NCBI RefSeq assembly: GCF_903933125.1
Contig: NZ_CAIZIZ010000139.1
Location: forward strand, 1 to 45,693
From: an uncultured Lamprocystis sp.
Lineage (GTDB): Bacteria; Pseudomonadota; Gammaproteobacteria; Chromatiales; Chromatiaceae
DNA length: 45,693 nt
Direction of reading: 5' to 3'
Shown here piece after piece: positions 8,101-16,299 of this stretch; position 1 is the first letter of the stretch; every line of letters begins with the position of its first letter. A program made the position numbers and the translations under genes. A model generated the notes under the pieces. That model saw nothing but the letters and a program-made list of their open reading frames with translations, was not told the DNA's origin and searched no databases.

Positions 8101-8736
8101 GAGCAGTGCCAGGAAGCCGGTCCAGGCGGCGTTGTCGACCTGAGCATAACTGTCCTGCGTGGTGTAGCGCCCCGCCGTGTCGAGTAGCACGGCCTGATCC
8201 GAGAACCACCAATCGCAGTTGCGGGTGCCGCCCACGCCCTGGACCGGGTCTTGCCCCAGCCGCTCGGCGAGCGGGAAGCGCAGCCCCGAGTTGACCAGGG
8301 CGGTGGTCTTGCCGCAGCCGGGTGGGCCGATGATCAGATACCAGGGCAACTGATAGACCCAGTGCCCGCCAAGTCCTTTGCGGCCCTCGGAACCCTTGAG
8401 CATCGACAGCGCCTCATCAAAGCGCTGCTTCAGCGTCGCCAGTTCCTCCGCGGAGGCTGCCTGCGTCGGGTCGGGCGCGGCGGCGGGACCGGACGCGAGT
8501 TGCTCCATCAGGCGGCGGTTGCGCCGCCGCGCCACGACTGCCGCACCGATCTGCCACAGCGCCCACAGCGCGAAGAGGATGCCGATGACCCACCAGCGCG
8601 GCGCTTCCGGTTCCAGCGGCGCGCTCCCGGCGAACCCGAACAGGGGGCCGATAAACCACACCAGGGCGGCAAGCGCGGCGGTGCCCAACAGGGCCAGGAA
8701 CCACCGGGCCGTGAGAAATCCAAACAGTGCTTTCAT
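5158..8736 (-). CDS. tssM: T6SS membrane complex protein TssM (IcmF)
   Basis: This 1192-residue inner-membrane protein forms, with TssL and TssJ, the trans-envelope complex of the type VI secretion system. Two N-terminal membrane segments (about 8-33 and 48-69) precede a cytoplasmic domain with a complete Walker A motif, GPPGCGKTT (137-145), and then a third membrane segment near residues 455-475. The long C-terminal part is periplasmic, with the IcmF-related and DUF1215-type regions. The Walker A motif is intact, so this is an ATP/GTP-binding variant rather than one of the degenerate ones. The start ATG at 8736 overlaps the tssL stop (ATGA), which implies coupled translation. Confidence 0.95.
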   Translation of the reverse strand: MKALFGFLTARWFLALLGTAALAALVWFIGPLFGFAGSAPLEPEAPRWWVIGILFALWALWQIGAAVVARRRNRRLMEQLASGPAAAPDPTQAASAEELATLKQRFDEALSMLKGSEGRKGLGGHWVYQLPWYLIIGPPGCGKTTALVNSGLRFPLAERLGQDPVQGVGGTRNCDWWFSDQAVLLDTAGRYTTQDSYAQVDNAAWTGFLALLKRHRPRRPINGVLVAVSLSDLLQLSPTERAAHAQAIRLRVQEIYAAFRIRVPLYVLFMKADLVAGFMEYFADLGKEGREQVWGMTFPFDPAPTAAGTLSGFRGEHQALSQRLNQRLLGRMQEERDPRRRGLVFNFPRQFAALGETIDQFLTDALESTRYEVRPLVRGVYFTSGTQTGTPIDRVLAAIAANFGLGRQGPAPFNGTAKTFFVNRLLTDVVFPEAPLAGLDPRQEQRRRWLRWGAYAGAVLLAVTAAALWSVSYARNRAYITEVATQVAAIQTQIDALEPSGRDVLAVLPLLDAARRIPGGYAERDAGTPLTMGFGLYQGGKLGSQAQRTYRRVLLRALLPAVILRLEEQIRQGAADPATLYEALRSYLMLDDAEHYDPDQLQTWIERDWARSLPRETTTEQRAALAGHLAALLETRPSPLPLALDADLIGQAREILSSAPLATRVYAQLKQAGPGGGLPDFTIVTAGGDLANLVFQRRSGKPINQGIPALYTYAGYHQGFDAVTTRLIADEAAESWVLGPTARLTPGSPEAKALIEAVRTAYLRDYVAQWNSLLEDLGLVPARDLPHAAEVADALASPDDSPLRRLLVAAARETELDRPTESEATGDKAAKIAARAAGATSAVTNLRNRVGRYFDTPTPEEQPGEAPETYVTRRFAWLHDLVKGKGDRPAPLDKSLESVGQLGAHLRSVAAAATTGRGTLAVGTGTEIQAAKQAAAAQPPVLAALLGALAEDSAGLVAGGARSHLNNLWTSEILPFCREAIQGRYPFDKGSARDTTLADFGQLFGPGGLLETFFKTNLAPLADTSRRQWRWVNADLGIPASVLTQFQRAATIRDAFFAAGAKAPAVEFALTPTSLDARATQFTLDLGGQILDYRHGPMKAQVLKWPAPDGLGQVRLMFAGVDGKTPGQTEEGSWAWFRVLDRAKLQPTGQPELFRVTFALGGLSAAFDLRAMSVRNPYQLDELRGFACPERL

Positions 8737-10160
8737 GGTGCGACTCCCTCGGCGCGGGGTACCGACGGCGTCCCCCCGGCGGGCGATTTGGCCGCGCTCG
8801 GCCGCTGCAGCATGATCTCGACGCGCCGGTTGCGTGCATCGCGCGGGTTGTCCGGCACCACCGGCTCGGCGTCGGCGCGGCCTTCACCGGTGAAGCGTCC
8901 CGGGTCCTTGGTGAGTTGCCCGAGCCGTTTGGTCACCTCGTCCGCGCGCGCTTGCGACAGGTGCCAGTTGGACGGATAGCGCAGCGACTTGATGGGCGCG
9001 CTGTCACTGTGGCCGGTCACCAGCACCGGACCGGGCAATTGCGCCAGTGCCGTGGCGATGCGCTCGATCAAGGGCACGACGGCCGGGGTGAGCGTGGCCT
9101 GCGCCGAGGCAAAAAGTCCGTCACCGCGAATCGTCACAACCTGGCCTTGCGGTCCCTCGACGACCCCGATCCGATCGGCGGCGATGTCCTCGGCGAGCAG
9201 GGTGCGCAGCGTGATCTGGGGGACATTCGGCACGGGCGCGGACGCGACCGGCGGCGGCAGGGGGCGGCGCGGCCGGTCGGCGGGGTCCGGAATGCCCCGA
9301 TCGAGCGTGGCCAGCGACAGATAGACCGGGTCCGAGTCGCGACTCAGGGCGAACGTGAAGGCGGTGAAGAGGCCGAGCAGCAACAAGCCGGCGACCGCGG
9401 AAAGCACCCACAGCGGCACCTGTTGGATCATCGGATCGCGTTGGGGCGTTACCCCCCGCCAGTGCGGAGAGAGTTCCCGCTCCGGTTCACCACGCTGGGC
9501 GCGGATGGTTTGGTACAGGTTGGTGCGGACCCGTTCGAGTTGATCGCGCCCGCCGTCGCGCACCCGGTAGCGGCCTTCGAAGCCCTGGGCCAGACACAGA
9601 TAAATCAGTTCCAAGAGATGCAGGTTACCCGCGGGGTAGGTCAGCAGGCGGTCGAGCGCATCGAAGAACTTCTCGCCGCCCCAGGTCTCGTTGTGGAAGC
9701 TGACCAAGAGTCCCTGCTTGCTCCAGATGCTCTGGCTGCCCCACGGCGTGTCCAGCACCGATTCGTCCAGCAGGGCGCACAGGACATAACGGGCCGGCAG
9801 CACCACCGTATCCACCAGGCCGCGGGCACGAGCGCAGTTCTCGAAGTCCCGCACCTGACCCACCAGACGCTCACGCAAGCCCTCCGGGTCGCGGTGCGCG
9901 GCGCTGCCCCGCAGCTCGCCGGCGACGCTGAGCAGGTCACCGGCACAGGCGACCAGCGGGTTGTCGGTGGCGATCGGCGCCGGCCGGGAACCCGCACCAG
10001 GATCAGCGGCAACCGCCGGACGTGGCGGCGGCGGATTGAACGCTGGGGACGGCAGGGGCGGCAGAGGTGCGCCGGCCGTCGGTCGCCGACCGCCTGGGGT
10101 CGGCCGGATGACGGTCGGACCCGCGTCATTGGGATCAAAAAAGGGATCGTCGACGGTCAC
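8733..10160 (-). CDS. tssL: T6SS protein TssL (DotU) with C-terminal OmpA/peptidoglycan-binding domain
   Basis: The 475-residue protein has a Pro-rich N-terminus (1-65), a cytoplasmic DotU domain (about 67-225, with LCALLDESVLDTPWG, FFDALDRLL and YLCLAQGFEGRYR), one membrane anchor (about 249-272), and a periplasmic OmpA-like domain (about 350-455, with TGHSDSAPI, NWHLSQARADEV and NARNRRVEI-type end). It is thus the specialised form of TssL that anchors the complex to peptidoglycan directly. The start is a GTG at 10160, with GGGAG seven bases upstream inside the end of tssK. The stop overlaps the tssM start. Confidence 0.94.
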   Translation of the reverse strand: MTVDDPFFDPNDAGPTVIRPTPGGRRPTAGAPLPPLPSPAFNPPPPRPAVAADPGAGSRPAPIATDNPLVACAGDLLSVAGELRGSAAHRDPEGLRERLVGQVRDFENCARARGLVDTVVLPARYVLCALLDESVLDTPWGSQSIWSKQGLLVSFHNETWGGEKFFDALDRLLTYPAGNLHLLELIYLCLAQGFEGRYRVRDGGRDQLERVRTNLYQTIRAQRGEPERELSPHWRGVTPQRDPMIQQVPLWVLSAVAGLLLLGLFTAFTFALSRDSDPVYLSLATLDRGIPDPADRPRRPLPPPVASAPVPNVPQITLRTLLAEDIAADRIGVVEGPQGQVVTIRGDGLFASAQATLTPAVVPLIERIATALAQLPGPVLVTGHSDSAPIKSLRYPSNWHLSQARADEVTKRLGQLTKDPGRFTGEGRADAEPVVPDNPRDARNRRVEIMLQRPSAAKSPAGGTPSVPRAEGVAP

Positions 10161-10163
10161 AGG

Positions 10164-11498
10164 CTACTCCCGAATCGCCCACAAGGTTAACTGTAAGCCC
10201 GGAAACTCGCCGCCGATGTGCAGTCCGAGCCCCCCGCCGACGGCCAGCGGTTTCCAGAACTCGCTATTCCGGTCGAGTTCGAAGTAGTCGCAGCCGGCGT
10301 GATAGGGAATCTCCAAGGGGGCCGTGGGCAGGGGCCGCAAGGCAATCCCCGGCAGGGCCAGTTTGACGAACTCCTGAATGCGCTCAATGGGTCCGATCTT
10401 GGCCTGTGCCGGGAAGCGGTTGCGCAGGACTTGCGAGTCCAGATCGGCCTGCGCGGCTAACACAAATCGTGCCCCAACGAGCAGAGACCGATCGGCCACC
10501 AGCGCCACCCGGAACCCAAACTTACGTTCCTCGATCGGAATAGCCACGGCACGCTCAACCAGTTCGCGGCTGAGATAGTCGCGCAGACGCTCCATGAGCG
10601 GGGTGAAGGTCGCATCCAGATCGTCGTGCCGGTACGGCGGGAAATCCGGCGGACGCTTGGATTCCGCGGCATAGGTGGCGAGTTCACCGGCCAGCCCGAG
10701 CAGGAAGCGGTAGAAGGGCTCCGGATGCAGCCCTTGGATGCGTGAGAGGTGGACCGTGACCGGTTCACTGCGGTTGATTAACTGGAGCATCAGGAAGTCG
10801 GCCCAATCCGCGACCCCGCCGCGCCCGCCGCCGCGCACCCGTCCGGCGCGTGCTTCGGCCTGACGGTGCATGAGTCCGGTCACCTCTTCCAGGAAACCGG
10901 CCAGGCGGCTGGACGTCCGCACGTCCAGGCTGGGCGGGATGTACGCCTCATCGAGGACCACCAGACGGTCGGCGCGGCATTCCAGCACCCGGGCGACACC
11001 GCAGCAGGCAAAGCCGTCGCGGGCGTCACGCTCGCGCAGCAGACGCAGATCGAGGCGCCCGACTTCCAGCAGCGCTTCGGTGGCCGCGCCCAGACTGTTA
11101 TCGCGCACCGTCAGCTCGCCGGCACGATAGCGCAGCATCGTCTCTTGGACCGCCGGGCCGCCGCTCTCCGGAGCGCCGGGGCGGCGCAGCGGCAGCGCCA
11201 GGTAGAGGATCTGGCCGGCTGCGGCATCGTCGAGGATCAGCGGCGCCGGCAGCGGATCACACTCCGGAGCATCGAAAGGGGTGCCATCCGGCAGTCGGCC
11301 GACGCAGGCGGTGACCGCCAGCCGGCCCTGCGCGAGCAGATCCCGGTCAATGGTCAGCCGCGACAGGCCCCAGGGATAGGGGCAGCCGAGTCCGGACTGG
11401 GACTCCACCAGATGTTCCAGATAGCGATCATGTTGCTGGAAGTGGTGGGGCTGCAAAAACAACCCTTCAGACCACAACACACGGTTGTCCCAAGCCAT
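10164..11498 (-). CDS. tssK: T6SS baseplate protein TssK
   Basis: The 444-residue protein opens with WSEGLFLQPHHFQQHDRYLE, the diagnostic start of TssK (ImpJ/VasE). It continues with the conserved central region (QLINRSEPVTVHL, FYRFLLGLAGEL) and the C-terminal ARFVLAAQAD and YFELDRNSEFW blocks. TssK links the baseplate to the TssL/TssM membrane complex. The ATG at 11498 has a good GGGAGA ribosome site. It lies ten bases after tssJ and three bases before tssL in the same leftward operon. It is full length, with nothing unusual. Confidence 0.95.
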   Translation of the reverse strand: MAWDNRVLWSEGLFLQPHHFQQHDRYLEHLVESQSGLGCPYPWGLSRLTIDRDLLAQGRLAVTACVGRLPDGTPFDAPECDPLPAPLILDDAAAGQILYLALPLRRPGAPESGGPAVQETMLRYRAGELTVRDNSLGAATEALLEVGRLDLRLLRERDARDGFACCGVARVLECRADRLVVLDEAYIPPSLDVRTSSRLAGFLEEVTGLMHRQAEARAGRVRGGGRGGVADWADFLMLQLINRSEPVTVHLSRIQGLHPEPFYRFLLGLAGELATYAAESKRPPDFPPYRHDDLDATFTPLMERLRDYLSRELVERAVAIPIEERKFGFRVALVADRSLLVGARFVLAAQADLDSQVLRNRFPAQAKIGPIERIQEFVKLALPGIALRPLPTAPLEIPYHAGCDYFELDRNSEFWKPLAVGGGLGLHIGGEFPGLQLTLWAIRE

Positions 11499-11508
11499 GG
11501 TCTCTCCC

Positions 11509-12030
11509 TTAACGCAGTTGAGCGGAAACGGCCGCTGCCCGCACCTCGACCTGGACCGTGTTGGTCTGGTCGGGCGTCAGCGCGACGAGGGCACGCCATC
11601 CGGCGCGGTCGATATCACGAAAGGCCGCTACCACCCCGAGATGGCTGGCCGCGGGGTTCAATGGGTGTACGACCAGCCGCCGCTGACCCGGCACCAGCGT
11701 GACCTCTTCGCGCGCGATCAGGTCGCCGCCCAGGGTCGCGGGGGCGCGGTCGTAGAGGCTGAAAAAATCCGCGCCCGTAAAGGCGCCCTCGCCCTTCAGT
11801 TCGTAGAGCCGCACCACGATCGGCAGCGCCCGCCCGCTTGGATCACGATTGGCATCGGGGGCGGCAATGACCTCGACCCGCAGTTCCGGCACCGGTTTCT
11901 CCGGCTCCTTCTTCGGATCCTCGGGCTTGGGCTTGCTTGCGCAGGCCGTCAGTACACTGATCGCTACGGTCGCGGCCAGCAGGCCCAGGAACTGTCGCCG
12001 CCGTGCCGGTCTGAATCGGGTTGCGCTCAT
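11509..12030 (-). CDS. tssJ: T6SS outer-membrane lipoprotein TssJ
   Basis: TssJ anchors the T6SS membrane complex to the outer membrane. The 173-residue precursor has an Arg-rich N-region, a hydrophobic stretch and a lipobox LTAC (Cys near residue 30), followed by a charged linker and a transthyretin-like sandwich domain that includes PIVVRLYELK and FFSLYDR. I use the ATG at 12030: GAGGG is six bases upstream, whereas the ATG at 12042 has no ribosome site and overlaps that GAGGG. It lies between tagH and tssK. Confidence 0.9.
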   Translation of the reverse strand: MSATRFRPARRRQFLGLLAATVAISVLTACASKPKPEDPKKEPEKPVPELRVEVIAAPDANRDPSGRALPIVVRLYELKGEGAFTGADFFSLYDRAPATLGGDLIAREEVTLVPGQRRLVVHPLNPAASHLGVVAAFRDIDRAGWRALVALTPDQTNTVQVEVRAAAVSAQLR

Positions 12031-12080
12031 CGTTGCCCTCATGATGCCGGATAAGTCGTTTGGTGTTGCGCATGCTGCGG

Positions 12081-13817
12081 TCAGGGCGACGAGCCGGACC
12101 GGCCCGGCCCGCGACCCGCGGTCGGTCCGGCGGCCTTGGCGCGCGCCTGCGCCAGCCGCTGGATCTGATCCTCGTAGGCATGGGTAAAGGCGTCCCCGAA
12201 CAACTGCATGAAGTCGTCCGCCGCGTCAGTCGCCACCTGCGCGAAGGTCTCGGTGAAAAGATCCCAAAAACGCGCCTTGCGCGCCATGGGCAGGAGCTTG
12301 TCGAGCCCCCAGCCGGCACCCAGTCGCTGTTCCAGCTCGGCGGGCTCAAAACGCGCGAGCAGTGCCCGCAGCGCGGCCCGCAAGCCGGCGATCATCGCCA
12401 TCTCGTGGGCCTGAATATCTTCGAAGGCGGCACGTGCGGCCTCGCTGGCCGGGAGATAGCCGGGGCCGGACCGGAAGAAGAGGCGCTCCAGGGCTTCGTC
12501 CACCCCGACGGCGAACTTATACGGGTTGTTCTCAACGGCCCGGATGGTGGTCACCTCGCAGCGCAGTTCGCTCTTGAACTGGGCGCGCACCTGCATGGTC
12601 GCGGTCAGGCCCGCGGTGAGGTCGCGCATCAATTGCCCGGCCTCGCGCAGGAACAGGTCGGGATCACGGACCTGGGTCGGATCGCCGGTGCCGAGGCCGG
12701 CCAGAAAGGCCGCGAGCCCGCTGCCGTTACCGCCCGGTAACGCGGCGGGCGCGGCGACGGTCAACGGACCAGGTTCCGCCGCTGCAGGTCCGGCAGCGGT
12801 GCGTGGGGTAGGCTCGACAACAGCGGCAGGCGGGGCCGCGGGGGCGACGCTGGGAGTGGTCAGCCCTGCGTCCGGCTCCTCGAACGCTGAAAACAGGGGC
12901 TCGTCGAACGTTGGCGTATCAACGACAGGGGCCGCAACCGCGGGCGCATCGAATGCGGACTCCGGGGCCGCCGCCGGGGCGAACGGCTCCGTCCAGACCG
13001 GTTCCGCAAACACGGCCGGCACCGCCGCGGGGCTGGCGGCTGCCGGGCCCAAGGCATCGGCCATCAGGTCATATTCGTCCGGGAATAAGGGTTCCGCGGG
13101 CCGCTGCGGCTGGCTTGACACCGCCTGGTTTGAAGCGGCCTGGTTTGAAGTGGGTTGGGTCTCGGGCGCACGCAGGTAAACATGCTCGAAGGGGGTCGGC
13201 GCCGACGTGATCAGCGGCGCGTCCGCACGTTCGGCGGGTCCGCCGAGGTAGGAGTCGAACGCCACGGCATCGGCGAACGGGTCCTCGGCTTGAGCCCGCC
13301 CTGCCGCGGCGCTCGAGGGGGCGGGCGCACGTGGGGTTCCCGGCATCGGCACCCCGCTCTGACCGCTGGGGCCAAGGATGTCCATGATGTCCGCGTTAAC
13401 GCGCACTTCGGAGCCGAGCGTCGGCACCTCATCGTCGCCGAATCCGAACGGGTCGGTCGCGTGGGATGCTGATTGTTCCGCGGGCGCGCGGTAGGCGGCG
13501 CCGGTCTCGACGCACAGCTCATAGCCGCCCACATGCAGGATATCGCCGACCTGGATCTGCACCCGCTGACCGACCGGCAGCCGCTCCGCGGCCTCATTGA
13601 GAAAGATCCCGTTCGTACTGAGATCAGTGACCCACAGGCTGCCGTCGCGCAACTCGACGCGCGCGTGATGCCCGGAGATGACGCGCTCCGGATCGCTCAG
13701 CGGGAGATCGTTGTCCGGGCTGCGGCCGATCGTGCAACCCCGTGCGGACACGCCCCAGCTGGCGGGCCGTTCGGGCGCCACGCCGCCGTAGCGCGCGACA
13801 GTTATCGTATACTCCAT
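12081..13817 (-). CDS. tagH: T6SS-associated FHA-domain protein TagH
   Basis: Residues about 5-105 form a forkhead-associated domain with the phosphothreonine-binding motifs GRSPDNDLPLSD, ISGHHARVE and LSTNGIFLNE. A long Ala/Pro-rich, low-complexity linker follows (about 150-370), which includes a small 15-base tandem duplication at 13123-13152. The C-terminal ~200 residues match the TagH/ImpI domain (QVRAQFKSELR, NNPYKFAVGVDEAL, and a helical end). In the threonine-phosphorylation pathway the FHA protein is the substrate of PpkA. The start is the ATG at 13817 (MEYTITVARYG), just before the FHA fold; the frame extends to 13874 but that part is not conserved-looking. First gene of the leftward operon. 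Confidence 0.9.
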   Translation of the reverse strand: MEYTITVARYGGVAPERPASWGVSARGCTIGRSPDNDLPLSDPERVISGHHARVELRDGSLWVTDLSTNGIFLNEAAERLPVGQRVQIQVGDILHVGGYELCVETGAAYRAPAEQSASHATDPFGFGDDEVPTLGSEVRVNADIMDILGPSGQSGVPMPGTPRAPAPSSAAAGRAQAEDPFADAVAFDSYLGGPAERADAPLITSAPTPFEHVYLRAPETQPTSNQAASNQAVSSQPQRPAEPLFPDEYDLMADALGPAAASPAAVPAVFAEPVWTEPFAPAAAPESAFDAPAVAAPVVDTPTFDEPLFSAFEEPDAGLTTPSVAPAAPPAAVVEPTPRTAAGPAAAEPGPLTVAAPAALPGGNGSGLAAFLAGLGTGDPTQVRDPDLFLREAGQLMRDLTAGLTATMQVRAQFKSELRCEVTTIRAVENNPYKFAVGVDEALERLFFRSGPGYLPASEAARAAFEDIQAHEMAMIAGLRAALRALLARFEPAELEQRLGAGWGLDKLLPMARKARFWDLFTETFAQVATDAADDFMQLFGDAFTHAYEDQIQRLAQARAKAAGPTAGRGPGRSGSSP

Positions 13818-14120
13818 GCCGTGCACTGACTCGTTATCACTTTGGAAGCCACAGTATAGCCGACTTCGGGTCATGGTCTAAGCGGCGCCAACCGCGTCCG
13901 GCAATTCAGGATCCGCCGGGAAAGAGTACCTCAAGGGCTGGATCGGTGCATCCGTCGCGGTGCCGGACCACCGGCCTTCCGGCCGGTCGGCTACAATGAG
14001 CGGACAATCGGCGTCGGTATGATCCATCACCAGGCCGCAACCCAGGACCGAGGACGGTCATAACCGGCCGGCGCTGGACGCCAGGGCCCGCCAGGTCCGC
14101 ACGATCCGTGAAGGGGACAG
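13818..14120. other. Divergent intergenic region between tagH and the kinase gene
   Basis: This 303-base region must hold the promoters of both the leftward T6SS operon and the rightward kinase gene. It contains a small GC hairpin, CCGGCC/GGCCGG at 13971-13986, and a TACAAT at 13992-13997 that could be a -10 hexamer for the kinase, but no convincing -35 sits at the right distance. No sigma-54 site or RNA gene is visible. Confidence 0.4.
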
Positions 14121-15944
14121 ATGAACGACGAAGCGACCAAGGTGATCGGGACTGACAGCGCTGACCCCGCGGCGGTGACCCGCGTGCCCGACCGCACCCC
14201 GGCAACGGAACCGCGACAGGCCGCCCCGCCTGAACCGCCAACCGCGGCCCAGCAGGAGACGCGTCTGTCGGACCGTCCCGCCGCGCCGGCCGCGCCGAAC
14301 AGGGAACCGGACCCGGCGGCTCCGCCTCCGGTCGCCGACCCGACGCCCGCCTACGGCATCCCCCCCGGCACGCTATTGGCCAATACCTACCGGGTCGAAC
14401 GCATGCTCGGCGGCGGCGGCATGGGGGAGGTCTACCTGACACGCGACGAGCGGGTCGGCGTCCAGCACGCGGTGAAGGTGATCCGCCCCTCGATGGCGGC
14501 CAACCGCCAGGTCATGGATCTGTTTTACCGCGAAGCCAAGGTTCTGCGCGGAGTCCGTCATGACGCCGTGGTGAGCTACGATGGCTTCGTGCGCGATGCG
14601 GAAGGACGGGACTACTTGGTCATGGAATATGTCGACGGACCCTCCCTCGGGGAGCGGCTGCGCCGCGGACCGCTCCCGGTCGATGAGATCCTCACCCTGC
14701 GCGACCGCCTCGCCGCGGGGCTCGCCGAGGCCCACCGCAAGGGGGCCGTGCACCGCGATCTCTCGCCGGACAACGTGATCCTGCCGGGCAATCAGGTGGC
14801 CGCCGCCAAACTGATCGACTTCGGACTCAGTAAGCTCACCGACCCCACCCAGGAGACCATCATCGGGTCATCCTTCGCCGGCAAGTACCGCTTCGCCTCG
14901 CCCGAGCAATTCGGGCTCTGCGGCGGAGCGGTCGACGGGCGCTCCGACATCTACAGCCTGGGTCTGATCCTCGCCGCCGCCGCCCTCGGCCGCCCGCTGG
15001 CCATGGGCGAGTCTTTCGCGGACGCCCTGGGAACCCGCCAGCGTGTCCCGGACCTGACCGGGATACCGCAGACCCTGCACCCCTGGTTGGCCGCCATGCT
15101 CGACCCCGATCCGGCACGCCGTCCGGCGGACCTGGATGCATTGCTGACCCACTGGCCCGCGGCGACCCGGGTCGACCCGCTGCCCCGTTCCGCCAACGCC
15201 GGTGCCAAGGCGTCGGAACCCGTTCGGACCCCGGCGCCAAACGCAGCGCCGGCCGCGCGCCGGTCTCCGCGGGTGTGGCTTCTCAGCGGCGGCGCGCTCG
15301 CGCTGGCCGCGGTTGCCGCCGGCATCTATGTGGCGCTGCAACCACTGGAACCCGTCTCACCCCCGGCAACGGCGACACACCCGGGGCCCACGACCGAAAC
15401 CAGGCCGACACCGCCCGTCCCGGCCACTTCCGAACCCGGCGCGCCCGCCACACCGGCCGGCAACCTGGAGCAGCTCATCGCGGCACACCGCGACGACGCG
15501 GCGCTCAGCACCGCGCAAAGCCTGATCGCGGCCCGGTCGGCGGCCCCCGCGGCCAGTGCCCAGCCGCTCCCGACCGGAGCCTTCCTGGCGCTGGCCGATC
15601 AGTTGCGGACCGCCGGCCGGCCGCAAGACGCGTTCATCCTGGCGGAGGCGCTGATCAGCGCGGGTGAAACGCCGCCGATCGACACCCTCTGGCCACTGGC
15701 CCAGGACCTGCGCACCGCCGGCCGCCTCGACCCCTGGTTCTTCCTGGTGCGCAACCTGGCGAATCGCAGCTATGGCCCGGCCAGCTTCGCCATGGGTGAA
15801 ATGTACGATCCCCAGCACTGGTCGGCCAGTACCTCGCCACTCGCGAAACCCCGCGCGGACAAGGCTCGGGAATGGTATGAGCAGGCGCTTCGTCAGGGCG
15901 TTCGCGAGGCCGGTGAGCGACTGGAAGCACTCAAGTCGTTATAG
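14121..15944 (+). CDS. ppkA: PpkA-like transmembrane Ser/Thr protein kinase
   Basis: The protein has 607 residues. After a disordered Pro/Ala-rich leader (1-85) comes a complete Hanks-type kinase domain: glycine loop GGGGMGEVY (97-105), catalytic Lys119 in HAVKVI, HRDLSPDN (211-218), DFG (233-235) and SPEQ (260-263). A membrane span follows (385-407), then a periplasmic region with a Pro/Thr linker and a C-terminal Sel1/TPR-like segment (FAMGEMYDP, AREWYEQALRQG). It probably phosphorylates TagH and is opposed by the PP2C phosphatase at 3661. The ATG at 14121 has a strong GAAGGGG ribosome site. It is transcribed away from the T6SS operon. The kinase is certain; the PpkA role comes from context. 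Confidence 0.9.
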   Translation: MNDEATKVIGTDSADPAAVTRVPDRTPATEPRQAAPPEPPTAAQQETRLSDRPAAPAAPNREPDPAAPPPVADPTPAYGIPPGTLLANTYRVERMLGGGGMGEVYLTRDERVGVQHAVKVIRPSMAANRQVMDLFYREAKVLRGVRHDAVVSYDGFVRDAEGRDYLVMEYVDGPSLGERLRRGPLPVDEILTLRDRLAAGLAEAHRKGAVHRDLSPDNVILPGNQVAAAKLIDFGLSKLTDPTQETIIGSSFAGKYRFASPEQFGLCGGAVDGRSDIYSLGLILAAAALGRPLAMGESFADALGTRQRVPDLTGIPQTLHPWLAAMLDPDPARRPADLDALLTHWPAATRVDPLPRSANAGAKASEPVRTPAPNAAPAARRSPRVWLLSGGALALAAVAAGIYVALQPLEPVSPPATATHPGPTTETRPTPPVPATSEPGAPATPAGNLEQLIAAHRDDAALSTAQSLIAARSAAPAASAQPLPTGAFLALADQLRTAGRPQDAFILAEALISAGETPPIDTLWPLAQDLRTAGRLDPWFFLVRNLANRSYGPASFAMGEMYDPQHWSASTSPLAKPRADKAREWYEQALRQGVREAGERLEALKSL

Positions 15945-15996
15945 GCTTCGAACATGTCACGATAATGGTGATTTCCGGGAAAAGATGCACCAACGT

Positions 15997-16022
15997 GTAG
16001 GGGCGACTTTAGTCGCCCCTAC
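15997..16022. repeat. Perfect 12-bp-arm palindrome (REP-like)
   Basis: Arms GTAGGGGCGACT and AGTCGCCCCTAC flank a two-base TT loop. It is the first of three related palindromes in this gap, all built on a GCGACT/AGTCGC core with a two-base spacer. It may terminate transcription of the kinase gene ending at 15944. Confidence 0.7.
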
Positions 16023-16131
16023 CGTCCCGACAGCACCTACCGATCCTGCAGGCATGCGCCGTTGGGACGTTTGTTCCTGGGAATCGCCCAAGTTGATTTC
16101 CTGAACACCGGACACCGTCGACTCGGATGTA

Positions 16132-16184
16132 GGTGCGACTTCAGTCGCACCGACCAGAACGCAGGTGCGACTGAAGTCGCACCT
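16132..16184. repeat. Pair of GGTGCGACT/AGTCGCACC palindromes
   Basis: Two hairpins lie 11 bases apart. The first (16132-16151) has arms GGTGCGACT and AGTCGCACC around TC. The second (16163-16184) has arms AGGTGCGACT and AGTCGCACCT around GA. They are almost the same sequence as each other and share the core of 15997-16022, so this is a cluster of one repeat family. Confidence 0.7.
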
Positions 16185-16299
16185 ACACTGACCGGTACCC
16201 AAATTGTCGGAAGTCACCTAAGTTACACAACGAAAACAATCGTTGTCGTTGTCGGTCTGGATATCACATGCGAAGGCGATACCTCGCGGCGAGGGCCGA

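Larger units (their letters stand above)
15945..16299. other. Gene-free 355-bp region filled with hairpin repeats
   Basis: Between the convergent ppkA-like and TerB-like genes I see no coding sequence. The region holds three near-perfect GTCGC hairpins (listed separately) and the ACAACGA/TCGTTGT palindrome at 16227-16254, which is shared with 3454-3487. The hairpins could act as a bidirectional terminator for the two converging genes. Confidence 0.6.

Noticed and set aside
8727-10190. 487-residue plus-strand frame opposite tssL
   Set aside because: Antisense shadow of a certain T6SS gene; no ribosome site or domain.
10164-10200. Frameshift between tssK and tssL
   Set aside because: The three-base gap is normal spacing; the GTG start of tssL has its own GGGAG ribosome site.
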